From contig CM065652.1 of the NCBI GenBank assembly GCA_033220425.1, positions 4,340,001 through 4,404,000 of the forward strand: 64,000 bases of DNA, written 5' to 3'. The notes beneath the pieces were generated by a model. It saw only the letters and a list, made by a program, of their open reading frames with translations. It was not told the DNA's origin and did no database searches. Shown here piece after piece: positions 1-11,800 of this stretch. This DNA comes from Lepraria neglecta (lineage: Eukaryota; Ascomycota; Lecanoromycetes; Lecanorales; Stereocaulaceae). The number at the start of each line of letters is the position of its first letter. Position 1 is the stretch's first letter. A program made the translations under genes and the position numbers.

Positions 1-364
1 CTTGATAGAGAGATATCCAATAATGAGAGCCTAAGGGCATGATTGATCGATATGTTGTGTCTGCTTCTACGTGATGTGTGCTTGCTTACCAAGACACCTG
101 TTTCACTCCACAGAGAGATCTTCATCCGCAGCTTTCAGTATGTGTAGAAAACAAATTCCCCCAAACCTCAGACCAGAGCCTTAATATCTTCAGAACAATG
201 TCGACAAGCACTTCACGAAATACTGCCTTACAATACTAGAACACACCTTCACCCCATATCCGAAATCCACCGACTAAACCCCACTTAAACCACATTCATT
301 CCCTTCCCACCAGCTCACCATCCACCCTCCACACAACCTACCCAACCCCCCTCATCACCAAAAA
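1..364. other. intergenic, upstream of WBP11-like gene
   Basis: I see no coding frame or RNA gene here. The last 100 bases are C-rich and pyrimidine-rich, as in many fungal promoters and 5' leaders, and run directly into the ATG at 365. Confidence 0.5.
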
Positions 365-1497
365 ATGGCAAAAGACAAAGACCGCGCCCTCAACCCCGCC
401 GCCGCCCAACGAAAAGCAGACAAACAAAAAGCCCTGAAGAAAGGTTCGTCCCCCGCCCCCAATCCTTCCCCCATCCATATCCTTCTCCTTCCTCCTATCC
501 GCAAAATACTAACACCCTTTTTCCCATCACAGGCAAAGCCCAAGTAGCAGCTCAACGCACCGAACGCTATGCCTCCCGCAACCCCAACCGCCTTGAAAGC
601 ACCATCGAATCCCTGAAGGCGTTGAAAGAATCTCAGGGCGGCAAACTATCTTCCCGAGACCAGAAACAGCTTGAAGACGCGGAGAGGGATGTTACTAGAG
701 TGAAGAAAGCGAGGGAGGTGCTGGGGAATAGGGCGCCGAGGTTTGATGGTAGGGGCGGCCATCGGGATGTAGGGGGTGTAGGGGAAGATCGACGAGGTAG
801 AGGGGGCTATGGGGGCCTGGGGAAGAGGGGGAGGGATGAGCGGGGCGAGGAGGGGGGTAGTGGGAGTGAGACGGACGAGAGTGTGAGGAGGATACCATGG
901 CCTAGGGATACGCCACCGCCTATACCAAGACAACAACGAAGGGAGAGGGATGGTCCTGGACGGCATTCTACGAATGCGAATAGCGAGCCATTGGGCGCTG
1001 AACGCCGCTTCCCAGACCGTACAGAACCAAGCCAGAACGAGGAAACAGTGCCAGATACAGCACTGCCAGCCAAACCCACACCTGCGACGAGAACTACATA
1101 CGAAAGCGCTCCCCAGGTGCGGGATTTGAGGAAGGAAGCCACGGCTCGTTTTGTGCCGCAGGTTGTGAGGAAGAAGATTGATGCTACGAAGGGGAAAGGA
1201 GGGAAGTTGTTGGAGGAAGAGGAGGTGGAAGCGTTGGAGAAGGAGGGATATGGAGGGTCTGGGAATGCTGGCAGCCGTATAGGTGTGAGTGGGGTGGTCG
1301 TCGATGCTGCGCCGGCTGTTGGTGAGGAGGTCGGGGGTGTGGATGAGAGGGAAAGAGAGAGAAGATTGGAGGAAGAGGAAGAGAGGTTTAGGCGGGAGAT
1401 GGAAACGGAGATGGATATTGGGGAGAAGGGAGAAGGGGAGGAGAGGAAGGGACCGAGGGGTGTGGAAGTCGAGGAAGTTAGTGATGAGGATCTTTGA
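365..1497 (+). CDS. WBP11-like spliceosome-associated protein
   Basis: Two exons (365-443, 533-1497) give a 347-aa protein. The intron 444-532 has donor GTTCGT, a TACTAAC branch point and CAG acceptor, and splicing restores the frame (KALKK|GKAQVAAQRTERYASRNPNR). The first ~80 residues match the Wbp11/ELF5/Saf1 N-terminal domain (basic, opening MAKDKDRALNPAAAQRKADK, then RLESTIESLKALKE). The rest is low complexity: Gly/Arg-rich, a short proline-rich stretch (PWPRDTPPPIPRQQ) and an acidic, Glu-rich C-terminus ending EEVSDEDL. Family members are nuclear and associate with the spliceosome; a role in pre-mRNA splicing is inferred from homology only. The gene is tail-to-tail with sub2, another splicing factor. 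Confidence 0.85.
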
Positions 1498-1853
1498 GTA
1501 GGATGAGGAGGTAATGATGGTGTGGAGTTGCTGTGGAATAAATAGATGATAGCCATAAAAGTACTACCACTAAGGCGTTCAACTGAAAAGAATAGAAAGA
1601 CTCTCTCATCATGTTCAAGGATAGCCTATCAAATTGCAATGAAAGATGAATCTTTCGTGTTCTAGAAAGCCATTTGCGACTAGAGTACATCATGATCTGA
1701 ACCTATGAAATCCACCGCTTGCAGGAAACACTCCGCCGAAGAAACTGGCATCATTTTTTGGTTTATTCAGAGCCCGCCAGGGACACTGGAACGAACAGAA
1801 ACCGAGAAAGATCGCTAAGCCGTTCAGTAACATCTATCATCTTGCATGCATGC
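1498..1853. other. convergent 3' spacer between WBP11-like and sub2
   Basis: This 356-bp stretch lies between two convergent stop codons and should hold both 3' untranslated regions. I see no further gene in it. Confidence 0.5.
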
Positions 1854-3797
1854 CTAATTGCCCATGTATGTGGAGGAATCGATGTGTTCGGGGACCGTCC
1901 TATAGATATGTCAGCACGGAGTCTCCACAATCAAGGCTTGGGACGTACGGGATAGCGACTTCAAATCGCTTCTCAATAGCCTTCATGACCTCCTCATCCG
2001 CCTCGCTGCTGACAAATGATATACTGAGGCCCTTGGTTCCGAATCGTCCAGCACGACCGACTCTATGGAGATAGGAATCGGCATCGCCAGGCAGGTCGTA
2101 GTTGATTGCTAAGTTGATACGCTCGATGTCGATGCCACGGCCAAAGACATCAGTAGCTACACAGATTCGCTTGTTGAATTCTTTGAATTCTTTGTAGCGC
2201 TTGATACTACAAGGTATCAGTATGAGCTCCAAGACGTTGGGGATTGGGGTGCTTACCGCTCCTCCTGGCTCACACCTGAATGGACTGCGATGCTGGGGAA
2301 ATTGCACTCGCGTAGTAGCTTGTCAAGCTCTGTGGCTCGGAGGGTGCTCTTTACGAAAATGATCACTTGGTTGAACTCTAGAGTGTCGAGTAGCTCATTG
2401 AGCTTCCGGTTCTTCTCCTGCTCGCCGAGTTTCACGTAGTATTGTTGAAGGCCATGAAGAGTAAGCTTTGTCTCGTCATCAACGTAGATTTCGAGGGGAT
2501 TCTGCATGAATTTCTTGCAGATGGGACGGATTTCTTGAGATAATGTGGCGCTGAACATCATGACTTGCTTTTGTGTGGGCGTGGCTCGGAAAATATCTTG
2601 GACGTCGCGGCGCATATCTGTTCGCTGGCTCAGCTTTTGTGCGTATAACTGATTTATAGGTATAGTTACCAATTTGGTCGAGCATCTTGTCGCATTCGTC
2701 AAGGACGAAGACTTTGCAGTTGCTCAGACGAAGCTTCTTCTCTCGCACCAATGCATTCAATCGCCCTGGTGTGGCAACGATGACATGGGGGTGGGTGTCT
2801 TTGTTGGCGAGAATCTCGACATCCTTCTGCATAGGTGTTCCGCCGTAGAAAACCGCTGTCTTCACTTCTGGAAGATACTTGCTGAATCGAGCGTATTCAT
2901 TCTTGATCTGGTAGGCGAGCTCGCGGGTATGGCACATCACAAGGACTGCGCACTCGCCAGGCACTGGCTCAATTTGTTGAAGAGTGGTGAGAACAAAAAC
3001 CGCAGTCTTTCCTAGACCTGACTTCGCCTGGCAGAGAACATCGGTTCCGAGGATCGCTTGAGGAATGCACACTTGCTGGACTGTAGTAAGGCGAACCGAT
3101 GTCAGACTTATTTCCCGAATGTATATTTGATAGAAACACCAGTCCACCGTCATGTCCGTCCATCTCGCAAATACATGTTCTCGGAAGAAAATTCAAGAGT
3201 TCTGCCACAGCCAAGCAAACGACCGTAAAGTTCAAAGGGGATCTTTCGGGACATGCGCGGCACATGTTGCGGGCGGCGATGGAAGTCTCTTCATTACGAT
3301 GCTCTAGAACCTCCATCATTGTGAATATCATCTCTAAGGACGACAGCAGCAATGTGATTCACACAAATCGTTTCGATCCTTTGTTGCTACCTGCAGTCGA
3401 AATACAGTATAGCCAGATCCGGTGAGACTTCCTTAGGCCGCCCGCAGTTCGGATAACATAGCTCAATGATACTTCTCGCGAAGATGGACGGACGATGGAC
3501 GGACGATGGACACACGGCATTGGATGAAGCTGGGGAGGAAACTTATGACTGACCCTCCGATGGATGCTCGAAACCGCAGTCGGTGATGGCGCGGAGAAGC
3601 TCTGGCTTCAACAGAAAGTCTCGGAAACCGGTGGAGTGTATGCCAACATAGCTGCCCTTCTTATCCGCATTTCCTCCGGAGACAGTCAGGTCGCCTTTCT
3701 TGCTCGCTCCATTAACGGCTGCTGGCGCCGCGGCTGTTGTGTCATTTGTTTGGAGTTCCTCGTCAGAGTAGTCGATGAGATCTTCTTCGTGAGACAT
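1854..3797 (-). CDS. sub2: ATP-dependent RNA helicase SUB2 (UAP56/DDX39 family)
   Basis: Five exons, complement(join(1854-1899, 1949-2206, 2257-2617, 2670-3080, 3554-3797)), give 439 aa, the usual Sub2 length. Visible motifs are the Q-motif region, AKSGLGKT (residues 100-107, Walker A), DECD (209-212, the Sub2 variant of DEAD), FSATLSQ and HRVGRAGR. Sub2 unwinds RNA duplexes during spliceosome assembly and joins TREX for mRNA export; it acts in the nucleus. The last intron (1900-1948) is easy to miss: unspliced, the frame runs to a false end (VLTYL), while splicing gives the family-typical ending IDSSTYMGN. Introns 2-5 are 49-52 nt, but intron 1 (3081-3553) is 473 nt. The gene is divergent from the Rpr2-like gene. 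Confidence 0.95.
3482..3512. repeat. 11-bp tandem repeat inside sub2 intron 1
   Basis: About three head-to-tail units of GATGGACGGAC lie near the 5' end of the long first intron of sub2. No function is evident. Confidence 0.7.
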
Positions 3798-4272
3798 GGT
3801 GTGAGATTAAGAGAGGGTAAGGCTGTAGAAGCTGAGGATGAGATCGAGCGGAAGGTGTTACAGGGAGGCGGTGCGCAAACTAGGAGCACAAGGCTACAGA
3901 TTTGGGCTGGTTGCGTTGATCGTGGAGTCAGCTTTGAAGAAGCGTGCAAAGGTCGGGGGCTGTGAAATCGATGATAAACTCTTGTCCACAAGGTGCAAGA
4001 GTGGTTTGAAGAAGTTGTGTGGTCGGTGGGGATGGAATGAGGTGTTGTGATGGAGGAAGGTGAGAGACGTAAACTGATAGTCGATTAAGGCAACAAATTC
4101 AAAGATCGCGCTAGTCACTAGCGTTGAGTGAATAACTGGTGGCATTTGAACACCTTGAGATTCACACTGCTCAGCCTTCACACATGATCCAGTTTTTGGA
4201 TCCTTCACGCCCTCTTTATTGCCAGATCCTGTTGCACTCGGTTCCTAGTGGCCAAGGGTAGCCCACGAAGCC
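3798..4272. promoter_or_regulatory. divergent upstream region of sub2 and Rpr2-like gene
   Basis: These 475 bp lie between two start codons that point away from each other, so they should contain both promoters. I could not pick out a specific binding site. Confidence 0.45.
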
Positions 4273-4869
4273 ATGACTTCAGAAAAAGCCAGAGCCCACA
4301 AGGGGCTCCTGCAGAAACATCTACATTCACGTATTTCCTACCTCTATCAAGCTGCTATATATCTCTCGGGGACTACTGCCAAGGCACAAACATGCGAATC
4401 CAATTCTGACAAAGAGAAGCAATTAGTGAATAACCACGGGGAAGCCGCAGGCATGTCTGAGGCCGCATCTGAACAAAGCCTTCCTATCGCACCATCCACC
4501 CAAGAAGAAGGGACTCCAGGTCTCGGGGAACACAGCATGCTCCAAGCTCAGAGCGGAGCACTCCCACGCCAATTGCTTAGCCACCTTCGAGCCGTCTCAC
4601 TCAAAGGCCAGATCAGGCTTTCTCCCAACATGAAGCACTCGATTTGCAAGCGTTGCGACCTGCTCCTTGTTCCAGGAAATTCAGCCACAACTTACATGGA
4701 AAACAAGAGCCGAGGTGGAAAGAAACCTTGGGCCGACGTTCTCGTCATCACCTGCAATGCTTGTGGGACTGCCAAACGGTACCCTGTTGGAGCAAAGCGG
4801 CAGTTGAGGAAGGAGAAGAGACCAATACAGGCAGAAGCTGGGACTGTCCATACAAGCGCTGCTGCTTAA
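4273..4869 (+). CDS. RNase P/MRP subunit, Rpr2/Rpp21/SNM1 family
   Basis: An intronless 198-aa frame. The C-terminal half carries the Rpr2/Rpp21/SNM1 pattern: CKRCDLLLVPG with cysteines at about 125 and 128, and CNACGTAKRYPVG with cysteines at about 161 and 164, forming one zinc site. Basic segments before (HLRAVSLKGQIRLSPNMKHSI) and after (KRQLRKEKR) fit RNA binding. Proteins of this family are subunits of RNase P, which matures the 5' end of tRNA, or of RNase MRP; sequence alone does not decide between Rpr2 and Snm1. The N-terminal ~90 residues, Ser/Glu-rich, are not conserved in the family as far as I know. The start at 4273 is the first Met of the open frame; an internal start cannot be excluded. 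Confidence 0.75.
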   Translation: MTSEKARAHKGLLQKHLHSRISYLYQAAIYLSGTTAKAQTCESNSDKEKQLVNNHGEAAGMSEAASEQSLPIAPSTQEEGTPGLGEHSMLQAQSGALPRQLLSHLRAVSLKGQIRLSPNMKHSICKRCDLLLVPGNSATTYMENKSRGGKKPWADVLVITCNACGTAKRYPVGAKRQLRKEKRPIQAEAGTVHTSAAA

Positions 4870-5184
4870 GAAACCAACCTTGTCAGAGCTCATTTTCACC
4901 CATGCTCCTGCCTGCTTGCTGGACTAGGTGGAGGATAGCATGAACCGCCAGGTTTCGCAATCTGCACGGGGAATATTGGTCTGTGCAATATGAAGGGGAG
5001 CAGCTAGCAATGGGGCGACCCGTAAGGTGAATTTATACGCAAACTCTCCGATGCTCACGCTAAATGTCACAGTATCTCTAGTTTACTGCACGGTAATGAT
5101 GCCCACGGCTCCTCCAAAGCATGTCCGTGCATTTTAGAGCATCCTCCTCAAATATCGACGTCCAGTTCACAGATGAAGGACGAC

Positions 5185-5885
5185 CTAAATGCCCTTGGCA
5201 GGTCTGACCATCACATAGTGATAGTAGATTCCTTCGCCTCCCCATTTCGAGAGATCCATGTCAAGAGTCTCGACGTGCTCAAACCCAGCGCTCTGATAAA
5301 GATGCTGTCCTACAGGCGTCGCTTCCAAATAACACGGGAAGGTCTTTGCTTCGTCTGCGACGTCTGTTCCCCATCGCAGAAGCATCCTTCCCGCACCTCT
5401 GCGTTGATGGTATGGGTGCGTTGCCAGCATGTTCAAGCCTAGAAGCCGACGTTGTCAGACGAAGCTCATGGCTATTAATGCTTCTGTTGACCCTTACAGC
5501 AATGTGGCTTCCCACCCATGACCTTCTCCCTCTTCTCATGGATCTTGTAATAAAACTCATTCGCGGCTTCAACATTCGTGCCCTCGTCCCAACCCTTCGC
5601 CTCCGCGCGTTTCCACTCGCTCTCCGGCCTCTCAGTCCTATAAATATGCCATCGAGCAAAGGCAATACTTTCGTTGAGATCTGTATCCACCACTTTCATA
5701 AAGGCCGTGTGTGGGTCGACGGATACTTCGTCACGCCATTGTGCAAGTGTGAGACCTCGACGGTCTGGGGGAGGGATCTGGGGGAACATGATGCGGTCCC
5801 AGGGGTCATCGGCGAAAGCAGTGTACATGATGTCGAGAAGTTTGGGAATATCGGCTTCTTGGGCCTTGTCGATGATGAGAGGCAT
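5185..5885 (-). CDS. GNAT-family N-acetyltransferase
   Basis: Two exons, complement(join(5185-5438, 5498-5885)), give 213 aa. The intron (5439-5497) starts GTAAGG, ends CTAG, and splicing yields CLNMLATHPYHQRRGAG. The acetyl-CoA loop is RRGAGRMLL (Q/RxxGxG/A pattern), preceded by the strand NMLATHP and followed by CYLEATPVGQHLYQSAGFE, the usual GNAT motif B. Start 5885 is preferred because MPLIIDKAQEADIPKLLD is a typical GNAT opening in good context; an upstream in-frame Met at 5957 would add 24 residues. The substrate is unknown; this type is common in filamentous fungi. No cluster context suggests a pathway. Confidence 0.85.
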
Positions 5886-8800
5886 GTTGAAGTTGCTCGT
5901 AGATTGTGATTTAATTAAATTGTAGAGCTCGAATCCAAGATCGTCAGACTGAGACAATATCCACGCATGTCAGATGTAATTTTCCGTAAACATAAAGCTG
6001 CTCGTGGATTGTGAGTCACCCACCATGCTAGTTCCGTACATTGTTCTTTTTAGGAAGGCGGATGATGTGAATCCCCCAACGCTTTAATCGGAACCTACGC
6101 TTCCTGACTAGCCTTCGACGTCCCACCGGTAATTCAATTGGTATGATACCCCGCACGCCGCCCCTCCCTGTCAGTCATGGAAGAAGAAATATCTAGAAGA
6201 GCTGGCGTTCAAAAGATGTGGACGCATTCGCAGGGAAAAGTAGGAAAGGTGATATATAGAATTCAGGCCCAGGCCCCTACGCAGATGATAGATACAGCAT
6301 GAGAGCGTAGGATTAAGGAGCGTACGTATCTACCATGTGTGCTATTAACTCTTCAGTTGCAGCGTCTCGATTATGTTCACACTTCTACAGGGCTGTAGGA
6401 AGTCCTTTATATTCAAGGGAAGGGAGACTTTTCAGTGGTGGTTGTTTTGCTTTATCTTATATACTGCGTGAAGTACCTCCCACAGTCTCTTTATTGGCTT
6501 CACTAATTAGCCTTGCGGTTTCAATTTGCTCTTTCACTTTCCTTTCAAATGATAAATAGTTTTCAATTTGGAGATGCCCTTCGTGCCCTAAGTATAGTGA
6601 ACTTATCAAGCTTGCAACAAAGCCTGCAGAAGAAAAATGGCTTGTTTCCTTTTCAAATTGAAACGGACATGGATTCGTTGAGTAAGGGCTGCATCCAGCC
6701 GCAATTCCTTATTATGCCTGATAACAGCGTACACAATAGGGCAAAGAAAGAAGATCACCCATCCTTCGCAAAGTCCAGCTCTGTGCGCAATTGTATCTAA
6801 TGTATTTTTATCCGCAGACAAACCTGTCACACACTCCAAGGTTATGTGTGTGAGAGTCTTATCCCTGATCCATGCTTTCATATTCCGCCCACATTAATTC
6901 AGGCTCTCCAAGAGAATAGCAGCAGTGAGGATGACTTTGAATTCCATCTGTACAGCATTACTTTTAGTGATGTATAGCATACCTCATGCACTGCGAGGGT
7001 ATTACTATCGAGGATGGGCGTGGCAATTGTGGCAAAGGAGAGCAGCGAGGGGCTTGGACGAGGGAAGTGGGCTGCGTTGTCATGTTGTGAGTATAAATAA
7101 TAACTAACCACTTTAGCTTTGGCTGGGAGCAAGGGTGATGGAGGGCTATGCTGATGAGAGTCTTTGGAGTGCTTGGGTTTGGAAGCATTCACTGAACTGA
7201 ATTATGAGTGGAACGGGTGTTGAGATTGGACGAAAGAGGCGAATGGGTCTGAAGTAACGGGCCATTCTTGCTCGCTCTAGATATGAACCTGACTGCATTT
7301 TGTCTTTCTCACGAAGCTCGTTGATCGAAAATCAGTTCCACGACATGGAGTGAGAATCTTAAATGCTTCATCATTATATGGGGAAAGGTGTCCCCTTGGG
7401 AGTTGAGCACACCTGCTCGACCAGAATGTTGTGATCAGGTCATCCAAGGGCCAAGTATACATACAGCCATAGAAGGTCATCCGCTTGAAGTCCTCACTCA
7501 TGTCCCCAATCTCGAATACGAATAATGAGGGAAGCGTCCGCACAACCGCTCTGGCACAGAAAACCCTTCAATCCCGCCGCGAGATAGCTCTGGTTGGACG
7601 CTCTGTTGACTGCCGCCGCAAAGCCCGGGTACTGGAGACACATTATCAAGCCTGTTCCCAACCCTCACCAGCAGTAGCACGCTCTCTTCATAGAACTCCA
7701 GTAAGAACGGAATGCTCTCAACACTGCCATCCTCCAAATCTTCCTCTCCATTGTCGACTTAATGGGCATACCTCCGTGACCGCTGTCGTGGGTGGCCGTA
7801 TCATCTGTAAAGCTCATGGGTGCAGGAGCACCACTAACACTCTCATGAGGAAGAAGAAGTTTTGCTGTCTTGCATCAGCCTGCTCAACAAGCCACTTACC
7901 CTCAACGAACGCCAAAGCAGTAGCCTCGCCAATCCAGTTCCCTAGCTCCCGTTCAACGATGGTATGATCGCGCTGCCAGAGAGGTTGTACTACTCGTTTC
8001 CAAGGTCTGAATGTCTGATTGAGGGATCTTTCACTCGTGGGAAGAAGGCCGAGAAGACATTGAAAGCTGTTGGATAGTTGGGCGAGTTGTATTTCGCTGT
8101 GGACGAGGGTGCTGATGCTGATGATAGCGCCATCACGTTGCTTCAGCATTGGGGCAAAAGCGAGGCACGGGCATTTGATTCTAAATCCTGTTTAGATATG
8201 CGATTCGTTTTCGCAGGAGTCTGTTGATTGTGTAAGGAGTAGAGAGGGCGGACAACGAGTAGAACTGGGGTACAGTGATTGCCTAGTGTTGACAAGTCAG
8301 AAGGGTGAGACACTGAGCATATTGGCGGTGGATGCAGAGCTGGAAAAGGAGCTTGTAGGGTGCAGCGAAAGTCGAAGGATGCAAGGTGGGCTACAATTAG
8401 GCCTGGACAATGGAATAGGTGCTATAGAAATGATCTTGAATACAAGCAGAGACAACATCATAATAGGTAAATGCACTCCTCAGGCACTCTAAATGTAGAG
8501 AGGGGATTCTAGGTCAGCCATTGCTTGAACAGCTAGCGGGAGTTGCGGTGGCAGGCAACGCCCACAATAGAAGATGGGAGAGTTAAGAGAGTAGAGAGAA
8601 TGTTGTAGTGTCTACAATGAAGTCAGTGAGGCATATCAGTGCCTTCTCTGGCAGTATAATCGAAGCAGATGGAGCTTCAGCAGGACCCCGGATACCGGTA
8701 GAGAGTAGCGCTCATTCACGCTGCGGAGTAAGGGATGCTGGCAGCGTGATTGAAGCACATTGGATTTCTGGCGTGTTTGGAGACGACTGTATGTATTGTG

Positions 8801-11800
8801 CTGATGCTATTTGAGTGGCAAAACCCGACAGCTTGCAAGAATCGATCCTCGTTGGACAACAGGGGACTCTGGTCCGCATCAGACAGCTGATGGGGCTTCG
8901 GGGGTGTCGGCAGACACTGCTCGAGGTTCATTAGACACTGTAAAACAAACACTGTTCACGATGTCTGCGAGATTCAGTCTTGCCGCTCACCAAGGACAGA
9001 ATCCTCGGCATGTCTGGGGAGCCATGGAGGGCTTCCCGGACGCAGTATAGCAAGGGTTGTTCTCATGCTTGCGGGTTTAGCCCCTGCTGCGCAATGAGGA
9101 CTCCTGTCTGCGTCGCATCTTCGAAGCACTGGTGTGTATTCATCAGAGGTTGTACTGGAGGCAATGCTCTAGCTGCCTGTACGACTCACTCTGCTACACA
9201 GCGAGGATATCCCTCGCGTCACGATTACTGCTGGCTTGGAGGCAACAGCTACCTCCTACAACTTTTGCCGTGGCATCCCGTCTCAGGCCAAATTTGGCAG
9301 ACAGAGACGGCAGACACGACCTAAAATCAGGGACCCGTCGGGCTCCCTTGCACTCCGTGCACAGCAGATCAACAGCCTCAATTGCCACGCTGAAGTCATA
9401 GCGTCTGTTGGTGACTGTCAGAAACACATGCTGGAGTGGCAATGATGCAGGAACTCGTAACGGAGCCGTTAGGCCCGAGAAAGATGATGCTCACAATGCT
9501 CCAGCTGCACCCTTCAACAGTCCGCGGAATTTCGAGGGCAAACACGGCGGTGGCTGCGTGTACCTGACCCCGTGCACCTGTAGTGAGCCGTGCTTTCTGC
9601 AAGGGCATTTCTTGGCCGTGTCCAATAGTATTTGCTGTGCCGTACTCTAGAAACGTAGTATTATTCAGTTGAGGCCGAGTCCCTAGATCATAACTTCTGA
9701 ACTTCGAAATACGTCCAGATGGCAATCGAATTTAGCTTGTTTACTCTGTAACCCGATTCCAATAGGTACGGTTACATTGGGGTCCGGAATGAATAGTGTT
9801 GACCGATCTTCGTCTGGGTGATGTTGTCTCTTTTAGCCCGCGTTGGGGTCCAATGATATTATGACCTGCATGTGACCTTGTCAACAATCTATTGTAGCTC
9901 GATACGAAAAGCCTGGCTAGCTTTAATTATCGCCAAAGGCTTGATTATGGATCTTGCTCATGCACGACACACAAGCATTGATTGTAAGACATGCACACTT
10001 ATCGAGGGTGAAACACATGCCTTATTTGACTTATAGCGATGAGAGGACTTGAGGAGCATTATAGAAGATTGTATAGGATATTGAATAGTTGAGGAGTAGA
10101 ATGGGGTAGACATTTTTGCAGCGACAATTTTCTGAGGTCGGAAGTTTGGTGTGAGACAATCGTATGCAGCCTTTTAGTGATCGTCGATCAGGATCTCATA
10201 CTTGCAGAGTCACATCTTCCGTAGCTCGTATTTTCTAAGGAGGGTATACTTTATTGACATAGAGATCTAGTCTTTGGTGATCCTCAGTGCTCGAACAAGC
10301 CGATAGAGAGTGTTGAGGATTGTTGAGTATGAAGTGGTTGCTTTAAACTCAACCGAGTCCATTCCCGGGTTTCAAGTGTATTTTTGGCGGTGCATGACCC
10401 TGTTGTTGACCCGCGTGGAGTGCGTTGTAGATATATTGGTGCTGCAGACAGCGTGGGGGACATTTGCTGAGACTCAGGCCGCCAGACTGGCTTTGACGGT
10501 GTTTCCCGCGGACGCCAGTGGCCATGTAACCTTCTGCACGATGCATGGTCCGTCACTGCATTGAGGGGAAGTTATATGCGCGGCAATAAGAATTCTGAGA
10601 ACGATGATAGTGACTTTCTCAGACGGGCAGTCTCGTGATGCTGAAACCATTCGCATGCAAAGACGTTGAAAGTTTTGCCGAGATCATCGACAGGTCGGAT
10701 TTCCTTTCCAGGCCTTTCTGGTGATGATCAGGATGAGTTTCCGACCCTAGAACGTGTCGAAGGCACGAAGAAGGAACGAAGAATGGATGGAAGGAACGGA
10801 CGGCTTGTCGATCAGCAACGGGTGTTTTGCTAAAGTGTTTTGGGTTGTTCCTTGGACCTTCATTCGTCCCTGATAATGTACAGTAATTTCTTCAGTACAA
10901 CCGCGAGTTCTTGATTCGTCGACATGGAAGGGATCATATGGGATTTTCGGAGAATTTTTACGCGTGGAAAGGTACCTGGGATGCATGAGTCGCGTGTCCC
11001 TTGATCCATAAGCCACGCAAGCTTAGCAACGAATTATGCGTCGCTAGAGCTGTTGGTGGCTGCAGGTGGCTGCAAGAACAAACATGGTTGCCTTGGCTGG
11101 CGCTGCAATTTAACCTGATGCATCTACAGGAATGATGTTGGTATTATTATCATACTATAGTTAGTAGGAAAAGTAGGTGGCCACAGCTTTTTGAGCCCCA
11201 TTGCGTAGCCTGAGCACCCGGGAATCTGCATGATCATGCCGCTCATACGGAAGCGGAAGCGGGAAGCACAAGGGGAAGGGGAAGGGTCGGGCCCAGTGTG
11301 CTGGATCTTGGGCAAAGATAATCACACCTGCAAGGTACGATTTCATCGCAATCTCACCGACCATGTAAATACCTGGTAAAAAGCTTATCTGATTCGAGGT
11401 GGTGTGCGAACCACCCAAGAATCGTTCTTTCCTCCCTTTGGGTCTTGCTCCGGGCGCATCCCTGGAAGATCTGCAAGGCGACCTCCACAATCAAGTAATT
11501 TGACACCGTCCACGCAGGTATTCTCCCAGGCTCACACCTATGATGGCAATAGATGCGAGAGATTTATTGCCTTCCAAATACTATAACTTTTAACGAGATG
11601 GGATCTTCGAGATCTTCACTCCACGTGTAGCTTATGCAACTTACAAATGGGCTTATCATGGCTTGAGATAGGCAAACGTTAGCTCTTATTGACCCGGTCC
11701 TCCCTTAACGGCCGCCTCCATATGCCTCATTGTGCAAAGCTTGGACTCAAAATTCTCGCTACCAAGATTTGATGGCTTTTGTGAGGTGCACAAAGGCTTG

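Noticed and set aside
807-1556. Ser-rich minus-strand frame of 249 codons
   Set aside because: It is the shadow of the Glu/Gly-rich WBP11-like exon; no domain or splice support.
3081-3553. snoRNA in the long sub2 intron
   Set aside because: Only isolated ATGATG-like and CTGA-like motifs were found, too far apart for a C/D-box snoRNA.
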